From Cohnella rhizosphaerae (GTDB taxonomy: Bacteria; Bacillota; Bacilli; Paenibacillales; Paenibacillaceae), in contig NZ_JAPDIA010000008.1 in assembly GCF_029525575.1 (NCBI RefSeq), positions 558,001 through 622,000 on the forward strand: 64,000 nt of DNA, read 5' to 3'. Positions 57,523 through 64,000 of this stretch are shown here, piece by piece. A model generated the notes under the pieces. The model was not told the origin of the DNA. It searched no databases and saw only the letters and a program-made list of their open reading frames with translations. Each line of letters starts with the position of its first letter. Position 1 is the stretch's first letter. A program made the translations under genes and the position numbers.

Positions 57523-58845
57523 ATGCACATCAAGATCGGAATCGTGGGGACGGCGTCCGTCGTTTCGCGCGTACTGAGAGTTTTGAATGCGTTCCCATCG
57601 TTCGAGCCGGTCGTCCGGGTGGTCGGGCAGGAGCAGGAGGCGCCCGATACGGCGGCCGCGCTCGAAGACGAGGTAGAGGCGCTGCTGCTATCCGGGCCTG
57701 CGCCGCAGCGGCTGCTTAAGGAGAAAAAGCCGGTTGCCGTACCGGTGCATCACGTTCCGCTGACGGGGGCGGGCTTGTACAAGGCATTGTTCGAAGCGCA
57801 GCGGGCAGGGCGGCTGGGGACGGAGGCCGTTCTATCCGTCGATTCGCTGACCAAGACGATGACGATGCGGACGCTGCGGGACCTGTCGCTCGATGAATTG
57901 ACGGTTGCCGTATACGACGGTCCTTCGTACGCTGCGCCTGACAAGCTGATCGCCCATCACCGCAAGATCGCCGCCGCGCACGATTGCGTATTCGCCTTCA
58001 CCGGCGTCGAGCGGGTCGCGGAAGAGCTGGCGCGGACGGGCATTCCGCACGCGCTGCTGCTCCCTTCCGACGAGGATATCATCGTCACGCTCGAACGCGC
58101 GCTGCTGTCGACCGAGTCCCGCAAGGGCAAGGAGTCGCAGATCGTCGTCGGCATGGTCACGGTCGACGAGTTCGGCAAGCTCGTCCAGCGGAGCGCGAGC
58201 GAGCACGGGATTCAGAAGCTCAAGCTGGACATTCACCGGATGGTGCTCGACTACGTCGAATCGTTGGACGGCTATTTAACGTCGGTCGGCGGCGACGAAT
58301 ATTTGTTTTTTACGACCCGCGGCATTTTCGAGCGGGAGACGGGCGGCTACAAGACGATCCCGCTCGCCAAGGATGCCAATTTGTCGTACGGCATTTCGCT
58401 CAGCATCGGCATCGGCTTCGGAGCGACGGCCAGCGAGGCCGGATCGAACGCGCGGAGCGCGCTTCGCAAATCGGTAGCGGCGGGGGGCAACGCCTGTTTT
58501 ATCGTACGCGAGGATCGAACGCTTATCGGGCCTTTGGAGATGGCCGATCCGGTCGCGTCGATCATGGCGCCGCTCGATCCGCAGCTGCTGCGCCGGGCCG
58601 AGGAGGCGGGAATGACGGGCGCCTATTTGAGCAAGCTGCTCGCCTATATGTCCCGCCACGGCAAGTACGACTACCAGGTTCACGAGCTGGCGGCGATGCT
58701 TAACGTGACGGTGCGCAGCGCGCATCGGCTGCTCCTCCAATGGGCGGACGCGGGACTGGTCGGCGTCGCCGGCATGGAAAAAATGCCGAAGGGCAGACCG
58801 CGCCAGGTTTATCGCTTTTCCTTTCTTGCGGATCATTATTTATAA
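57523..58845 (+). CDS. Putative transcriptional regulator: sensor domain, GGDEF-like domain and winged helix
   Basis: I cannot name this 440-aa protein. ATG 57523 follows CAGGAGGAA; the long open frame upstream is a shadow of proS. Residues 1-200 look like two alpha/beta parts with LLLSGPAPQRLLKEKKPVAVPVHHVPL. Residues 206-336 resemble a nucleotidyl-cyclase/GGDEF or GTP-cyclohydrolase-III-like fold with SVGGDEYLFF at 254-263 and the repeated SYGISLSIGIGFGATASEA. Residues 385-440 form a winged helix (VHELAAMLNVTVRSAHRLLLQWADAGLV..GRPRQVYRF). It probably controls the catabolic genes that follow; this is inferred from position. Confidence 0.6.
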   Translation: MHIKIGIVGTASVVSRVLRVLNAFPSFEPVVRVVGQEQEAPDTAAALEDEVEALLLSGPAPQRLLKEKKPVAVPVHHVPLTGAGLYKALFEAQRAGRLGTEAVLSVDSLTKTMTMRTLRDLSLDELTVAVYDGPSYAAPDKLIAHHRKIAAAHDCVFAFTGVERVAEELARTGIPHALLLPSDEDIIVTLERALLSTESRKGKESQIVVGMVTVDEFGKLVQRSASEHGIQKLKLDIHRMVLDYVESLDGYLTSVGGDEYLFFTTRGIFERETGGYKTIPLAKDANLSYGISLSIGIGFGATASEAGSNARSALRKSVAAGGNACFIVREDRTLIGPLEMADPVASIMAPLDPQLLRRAEEAGMTGAYLSKLLAYMSRHGKYDYQVHELAAMLNVTVRSAHRLLLQWADAGLVGVAGMEKMPKGRPRQVYRFSFLADHYL

Positions 58846-58974
58846 CGATGTCTGGGTCTGCTTAGGCAGGCGAAGCCATTGTTCCGATTATTTAAAGACG
58901 ATAAATGGACCTGTCTTTATATGAAGATCGCACGTATGATGGGATCAGGTACAAGTCGAGAGGAGACTGGTCTC

Positions 58975-59991
58975 ATGCATACGATCGAACAACTGGAAGC
59001 AAAGCTGGCCGAACCGTCGGAGGCGCTAATCAAAGAGCTGTCGGCGATCGACGGGGACATCGTCGTGCTCGGCGTCGGCGGCAAAATGGGCCCGAGCCTG
59101 GCCAGGCTGGCCGCCAATGCCGTACGCGCCGGCGGACTGCGCAAGCGCGTCATCGGCGTATCGCGCTTCAGCAGCAGCGAGACGCGGCAGGAGCTGGAGA
59201 GCGCAGGGGTCGAGACGATCTCGTGCGAGCTGCTCGACGACGAGGCGCTGAAGGCGCTGCCGAACACGGCGAACGTCATCTATATGGCGGGCAACAAGTT
59301 CGGCACGACGGGCCGCGAGCATTTCACATGGGCGATGAACACGTATTTGCCCGGGCGCGTCGCGGAAAAATACAAAGATTCGCGAATCGTCGTCTTTTCT
59401 TCGGGCAACATTTATCCGTTCGTTCCGGTCGGCGGCGGCGGCGCTGACGAATCCGTCGCGCCGGAGCCGCTCGGCGAATACGCCCAATCGACGCTGGGGA
59501 GAGAACGGATTTTCGAATACCACTCGCACAAGTACGGCACGCCGATGACGATGTTCAGGCTGAACTACGCGATCGACATGCGGTACGGCGTGCTGCTGGA
59601 GCTGGCGCGGGCGATCAACGAAGAGCGTCCGATCGACCTGACGACCGGCTATGCGAACGTTATCTGGCAAGGCGACGCCAACGCGATGGCGCTGCGCGGC
59701 CTGTCGATCGCTTCGAGTCCGCCGGCGATTCTGAACGTGACCGGACCCGAGACGATGTCCATCAGATGGGCGGCAGGTCAACTGTCCAAGCGAATCGGCA
59801 AGGAAGCGACGTTCGAGGGCAAGGAATCCGAGACGGCGCTGCTGAACAATGCTTCGAAGTCCCACCAGCTGTTCGGCTATCCGGGCGTCTCGCTGCTGCA
59901 GATGATCGATTGGACGGCGGAATGGGTGCTGCAGGGCGGCGCGACTTGGAACAAGCCGACGCACTTCCAGGAACGAAAGGGGAAATTCTAA
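58975..59991 (+). CDS. NAD-dependent epimerase/dehydratase-like protein with degenerate active site
   Basis: This is a Rossmann-fold protein of the extended SDR type. I choose ATG 58975 after GAGAGGAG, giving 338 aa; an upstream reading to 58879 lacks support. The dinucleotide motif GVGGKMG is at 33-39, and the segment FSSGNIYPF at 141-149 holds the usual Ser. The catalytic YxxxK is replaced by YAQST at 169-173, so the Lys is missing. The substrate is unknown. The gene overlaps the next start by one base. The 129-base gap before it (58846-58974) shows no clear promoter. Confidence 0.75.
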   Translation: MHTIEQLEAKLAEPSEALIKELSAIDGDIVVLGVGGKMGPSLARLAANAVRAGGLRKRVIGVSRFSSSETRQELESAGVETISCELLDDEALKALPNTANVIYMAGNKFGTTGREHFTWAMNTYLPGRVAEKYKDSRIVVFSSGNIYPFVPVGGGGADESVAPEPLGEYAQSTLGRERIFEYHSHKYGTPMTMFRLNYAIDMRYGVLLELARAINEERPIDLTTGYANVIWQGDANAMALRGLSIASSPPAILNVTGPETMSIRWAAGQLSKRIGKEATFEGKESETALLNNASKSHQLFGYPGVSLLQMIDWTAEWVLQGGATWNKPTHFQERKGKF

Positions 59992-61061
59992 TGGCGACCG
60001 TATATTTGCCGGATGCGCTGAACGCGGCGCTGCAGGACGGCCTGGTTATCCCCGCTCATCCGCTTGCGCTCGATGCGGACCGCAAGCTCGACGAGCGGCG
60101 GCAGCGGGCGCTGACGCGCTATTACGTCGCCTCGGGCGCGGGCGGCGTCGCCGTCGGCGTTCATTCGACGCAGTTCGAGATTCGCGATCCGGAGCACGAT
60201 CTGTACGAGACCGTGCTGCGCATGGCGGCGGAGGAAGTCGACAAGGCCGCGCCTTCCCGCCCGTTCATCAAGGTTGCCGGCGTGTGCGGTCCCGTTGAGC
60301 AAGCGCTAAGCGAGACGGCGACGGCGCTTAAGCTGGGCTACGACGCGGTGCTGCTCAGCATGGGCGGACTCGGACAACTGACGGAGGAAGCGCTGCTCGA
60401 GCGGACGAGGCAGGTTGCCGCAGTCATGCCGGTCATCGGCTTCTACCTGCAGCCGTCGGTCGGCGGACGGATTTTCACTTACGAATTCTGGCGCGCCTTC
60501 GCCGACATCCCGAACGTCGTCGCGATCAAGATGGCGCCGTTCAACCGTTACCAGTCGCTGGATGTCGCCCGCGCCGTCTGCCACTCGTCCCGCAAGGACG
60601 AGATCGCGCTTTACACCGGCAACGACGACAACATCGTCGCGGACCTGTTCACGACGTACCGTTTTGCGATCGACGGCCATACGGTCGAAAAGCAGGTCGT
60701 CGGCGGTCTGTTGGGCCACTGGGCGGTATGGACGCACAAGGCGGTCGCGCTTCTCGAAGAGATCAAGACGGCAAGAAGAGCGCCTGCGATCGCGAAGGAA
60801 TGGTTCGTCCGCAATATCCAGGTAACCGACGCCAACGCCGCATTTTTCGATCCTTCGCATCAATTCGCGGGGTGCATTCCCGGCATTCACGAGGTGCTGC
60901 GCCGCCAAGGCTTGCTTCAAGGCACCTGGTGTCTCAACCCGCACGAAGAGCTGTCGCCGGGCCAATCGGAGGAGATCGACCGCGTATACGCGCAGTATCC
61001 GGATCTGAACGACGACGCCTTCGTCGCGGCGCATCTGGAAGAATGGCTGCAGGAACGTTAA
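59991..61061 (+). CDS. Dihydrodipicolinate synthase (DapA) family lyase/aldolase
   Basis: This is a TIM-barrel class I lyase of the DapA/NanA superfamily, 356 aa from ATG 59991 (GAAAGGGG upstream). The Schiff-base lysine is expected in VVAIKMAPFNRYQ, and GFYLQPSVGG supplies the preceding Tyr strand. The usual GGTTGE phosphate-binding motif is absent (ASGAGGVAVGVHSTQFEIRD instead), so the substrate is not that of true DapA. It shares a base with the stop of the SDR gene and is cotranscribed with it. The substrate is unknown. Confidence 0.8.
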   Translation: MATVYLPDALNAALQDGLVIPAHPLALDADRKLDERRQRALTRYYVASGAGGVAVGVHSTQFEIRDPEHDLYETVLRMAAEEVDKAAPSRPFIKVAGVCGPVEQALSETATALKLGYDAVLLSMGGLGQLTEEALLERTRQVAAVMPVIGFYLQPSVGGRIFTYEFWRAFADIPNVVAIKMAPFNRYQSLDVARAVCHSSRKDEIALYTGNDDNIVADLFTTYRFAIDGHTVEKQVVGGLLGHWAVWTHKAVALLEEIKTARRAPAIAKEWFVRNIQVTDANAAFFDPSHQFAGCIPGIHEVLRRQGLLQGTWCLNPHEELSPGQSEEIDRVYAQYPDLNDDAFVAAHLEEWLQER

Positions 61062-61097
61062 CTCGCAGATCGACGGTGCGAAGGGAGAGGGGCGGAC

Positions 61098-61782
61098 ATG
61101 CGATTTAAAGACGTGTTTTCCATTATGGGTCCCAGTATGATCGGCCCCTCCAGCTCGCATACGGCGGGCGCCGCGAGGCTTGGACTTGCGGCGCGCCAGG
61201 CGCTCGGGGGCCGGCCGGACGAAGCGCATATCGTCTTTTCGGGTTCGTTCGCGGAAACGTACAGCGGTCACGGCACCGATCTTGCGGTGACCGCCGGTCT
61301 GCTCGGCTGCGCGCCGGACGACGTCCGGATACGCGAATCGATCGCGTTGGCCGAGGCGGCCGGGATGCGGCTGCGCTTCGGCACGGAGCTTCGGCCCGGC
61401 GGTCACCCCAATACGGTCCGGTTCGCGCTGCGCATGGGGGGAGCAAGAAACGACGATGATCGGATGCTCGATCGGCGGGGGCAACGTCGAGATCGTGAAC
61501 GTGGACGGCTTCGACGTCAAGTTCGGCGCGGACTGTCCGACGCTGCTCGTCAACCACCAGGACATGGCGGGCACCGTCGCCGCGATGGCGTTGATCGTGG
61601 GACGGGTAGGCCTGAACATCCGGGCGATGGAAGTGGACCGCCAGAGCAGAAGCGGCCGCGCCCTGACCGTCATGGAGATGGACCAGGCGGTGCCGCCGGA
61701 GGTGAGACGCGAGCTTCAGGCGCTTCCGCAGGTCGAGCGGGTTCGACTCATCGATCTGAACGAGGGGGAGGGGCAAGGATGA
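61098..61782 (+). CDS. sdaAB: L-serine dehydratase, iron-sulfur-dependent, beta subunit, frameshifted
   Basis: This is one half of the two-subunit L-serine deaminase, which makes pyruvate and ammonia. It begins MRFKDVFSIMGPSMIGPSSSHTAGAARLGLAARQAL, with the conserved GPSSSHT. A C-terminal ACT-like domain (LLVNHQDMAGTVAAMALIVGRVGLNIRAMEVDRQ) follows. The frame breaks at six G, 61436-61441; with five the join reads LRMGEQETTMIGCSIGGGNVEIVNVDGF. The repaired length is 227 aa. GGGAGAGGGG precedes the start; the stop overlaps sdaAA by ATGA. Confidence 0.93.
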
Positions 61783-62667
61783 GATTCGCCACGCTCGCGG
61801 AGCTGTCGGCGCAATGCCGGGCAGCGAACAAGACGATCGGCCGCTACATGATCGAGGAGCAGGTCCGGGAATCGGATCAATCGGAGGAAGCGGTCTTCGG
61901 CCAGATGGCCGGCTACTATCAGATCATGAAGGAAGCGGTGCGAAAAGGCACGACGGAAGACACGAAATCGCGAAGCGGGCTGACGGGCGGAGACGCGAAG
62001 CGGGTGATGGCGCACCGCGAGCTCGGGGGGAACGGCGCTCGGCGACGAAGCGAGCGCGGCGCTCGCTTATGCGCTCGGCGTATCCGAGGTCAACGCCTCG
62101 ATGGGGCGCATCATCGCCACGCCGACCGCCGGCTCCTGCGGCATCATTCCGGGCGTGTTCGTCAGCACGCAGGAGCGGTTCGGCTGGACCGACGACCGGA
62201 TGGTCGAAGCCTTGTTCGCGGCCGGCGCGATCGGCTACGTCATCGCCAATCAGTCGTTCATTTCCGGCGCGGAGGGCGGCTGCCAGGCCGAGGTCGGGTC
62301 CGCGGTCGGCATGGCGGCCGGCGCGCTGACGGAGCTGCGCGGCGGCACGCCGGAGCAAGCCGTCCATGCGGTCGGGCTCGCGCTCAAAAATTCGCTTGGC
62401 CTCATCTGCGATCCGGTCGGCGGCCTCGTCGAGATTCCGTGCATCGTACGCAACGGCTTCGGCGCGGTGACGGCGCTCGCGGCGGCCGATATGGCGCTGG
62501 CCGGCGTGCGCAGCGTCATTCCGTCGGATGAAGTCATCGGCGTCATGAAGGATATCGGCGCGGCCATGCCCGAGGCGCACCGGGAGACGGCGAAGGGCGG
62601 ACTTGCCCAGACGCCTACGGGCAAAGCGATCTTAAGCGACCTTCGCAAGAAAGGCGGCCGGTCATGA
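61779..62667 (+). CDS. sdaAA: L-serine dehydratase, iron-sulfur-dependent, alpha subunit, frameshifted
   Basis: This is the catalytic subunit that holds the [4Fe-4S] cluster. Three conserved Cys lie in TAGSCGIIPG, EGGCQAEVGS and LICDPVGG. The N-terminal half is helical (AANKTIGRYMIEEQVRESDQSEEAVF). The frame breaks at six G, 62025-62030; with five the join reads AHRELGGTALGDEASAALAYALGVSEVNASMGRI. The repaired length is 295 aa. It overlaps sdaAB and the next gene by ATGA, so all three are coupled. Confidence 0.94.
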
Positions 62668-63894
62668 GCGCGAACCCGATCGATTGGAACGGCGCGGCGG
62701 CGCCGCTGACGGACGACCTGATCGCCGTAAGACGACAGCTGCACCGTTTTCCCGAGCTCAGCTTCGAGGAACGCGAGACGGCGCGTCTCGTCGCCGATCG
62801 GCTCGCCCGGCTCGGATTGACGTGCCGCACGGGCTTCGGCGGGCATGGGGTCGTCGCCGATATCGTCGGCGACGCGGCGGGGCCGACGATCGCGCTCCGC
62901 GCCGACATGGACGCGCTGCCGATCGCCGAAGAGACGGGACTGCCGTTCGCCAGCGAGCGGCCCGGCGCGATGCATGCCTGCGGGCACGACGCGCACACCG
63001 CGATGCTGCTCGGAGCCGCCGAGCTGCTGGTCCGGAGCCGGTCGACGCTGAAAGGCACGGTCAGGCTTATATTTCAATCCGCTGAAGAGATCAACGCGGG
63101 CGCGAAGGCGATGATTCGCGAAGGCGTGCTGGAGGGCGTCGGCGAGATCTACGGTCTTCACAACCTGCCGACGCTGTCCGCGGGCTTTGCGTCCGTTCGT
63201 CCCGGTCCGCTGATGGGCTCGGTCGACCGGATCGAGATCGAGATCGAGGGCAAGGGCGCACACGGCGCCATTCCCGATCAAGGCATCGATCCGATCGTTT
63301 GCGCCAGCGCGATCGTCATGTCGCTGCAGAGCCTGGTCTCCCGCGAGACGTCGCCGTTCGAACCCGTCGTCGTAACGATCGGCAGCATCCACGGGGGGAG
63401 ACGCTAACAACGTGATTCCGTCCGTCTGCAAAATGACGGGCACCGTCCGGGCGTTCGACCCCGACGTGAGGGAGCGATTGCCGGAAAGCATCGAGCGGAT
63501 CGTGACGCGAATCGCGGACGGCTACCGCTGCCGTGCGGGCGTCGCTTATATACGCCAGACGCAAGTATTGGTCAACCATCCCGAAGCGGCCAGCCGCGTC
63601 GGCGCGGCGATCGACGCGGTGGCGGGGCCGGGCAGAAGGCTCGAAGCCGTTCCGACGCTTGCCGGCGAGGACTTTTCCGAATATCTGAAGCATGTCCCCG
63701 GCTGCTTCTTCTGGCTGGGCTCGGGTCCGACCGAACATGCGGAGCGCGCATTCGGCCTGCACCATCCCCGCTTCGAGCTGAACGAGGACTGCCTGCCGCT
63801 CGGCGCGGCGCTGCTAGCCGGCATCGCGGCGCGCAGGCTGGAAGAAGGACCGCTCGCATCCGGCTCGCAAGCGGAAGGAGGCGACGCCCGATGA
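62664..63894 (+). CDS. M20 family amidohydrolase (hippurate/N-acyl-amino-acid hydrolase-like), frameshifted
   Basis: This is a zinc-dependent M20D-type amidohydrolase. The metal-binding segments ALRADMDALPI, MHACGHDAHTAMLLG, FQSAEEINAGAKAMI and GLHNLP are present, and LAGEDFSEYLKHVPGCFFWLGSG is the conserved C-terminal metal region. The frame breaks at six G, 63393-63398; with five the join reads TIGSIHGGDANNVIPSVCKMTG, a family hallmark. The repaired length is 409 aa. Overlaps (ATGA) with sdaAA upstream and the next gene downstream show one transcript. The substrate cannot be told from sequence. Confidence 0.9.
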
Positions 63895-64000
63895 AGTTTC
63901 GAACGATCGGGCTGATCGGTACCGATTCCTCCCACGCGACGGCGTTCGCAGAGCTGTTGAACGACCCGAGCCGCCCGCTGCACGTGCCCGGTTACCGCGT
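63891..64000 (+). CDS. Gfo/Idh/MocA-like oxidoreductase, partial (runs off the window)
   Basis: ATG 63891 overlaps the M20 stop by four bases. The 36 visible residues, KFRTIGLIGTDSSHATAFAELLNDP.., have a Rossmann-type start (GLIGTDSSH) seen in Gfo/Idh/MocA-related oxidoreductases of Paenibacillaceae. The rest lies outside the window. Confidence 0.55.
   Translation, partial: MKFRTIGLIGTDSSHATAFAELLNDPSRPLHVPGYR

Overview
The window is a GC-rich chromosomal segment of a Bacillales bacterium. It is most likely a high-GC member of the Paenibacillaceae (Cohnella/Paenibacillus-like). The evidence is the gene order rbgA-rnhB-ylqG-ylqH-yraN-comM-sucCD-dprA-topA-trmFO-hslVU-codY followed by one large fla/che operon, the presence of CodY, FliY, CheC/CheD and an SwrD-type FlbD, and strong AGGAGG-type ribosome binding sites. 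Every gene I can support is on the + strand. I saw no rRNA, tRNA, CRISPR array, insertion sequence or prophage.

Layout. (1) 1-6.4 kb: ribosome assembly GTPase, RNase HII, a FliK-like/FlhB-C-like pair, YraN and the ComM-type AAA protein. (2) 6.5-16.4 kb: succinyl-CoA synthetase, DprA, topoisomerase I, TrmFO, the HslVU protease and CodY, with terminators after sucD and codY. (3) 16.6-48.5 kb: a nearly continuous fla/che operon, running from flgB to fliK, then flgD, flgE, swrD, fliL, fliM, fliY, cheY, fliOPQR, flhBAFG, cheBAWCD, sigD, fapA and three poorly known small genes. It builds the basal body, export gate, hook and switch, and the chemotaxis relay that acts on the switch, and it encodes SigD for late flagellar genes. 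(4) 48.6-57.5 kb: the essential block rpsB-tsf-pyrH-frr-uppS-cdsA-dxr-rseP-proS, with its own promoter and internal terminators. (5) 57.5-64 kb: the usual neighbour polC is not there. Instead there is an apparent catabolic cluster: a regulator with a GGDEF-like domain, a degenerate SDR, a DapA-family lyase, both L-serine dehydratase subunits, an M20 amidohydrolase and the start of an oxidoreductase. Several of these overlap by ATGA and look translationally coupled.

Reading-frame quality. Twenty-six genes, most of them normally essential or part of a complete flagellar system, are interrupted by one-base frame changes. I located 33 such sites, all inside homopolymer runs of 5-8 bases. Thirty-two are repaired by removing one base from the run; the codY site instead fits one base too few. 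A terminator after proS shows the same excess base outside any gene. Protein similarity continues without gaps across every junction, so these are most likely sequencing or assembly errors and not real pseudogenes. Coordinates below span the whole gene, and the lengths given are after repair.

The most interesting non-artefact signals are a pair of mutually exclusive hairpins over the swrD ribosome binding site, the FliK/FlhB-like pair outside the flagellar operon, the polC-less junction after proS, and the regulator/catabolic cluster at the right end.
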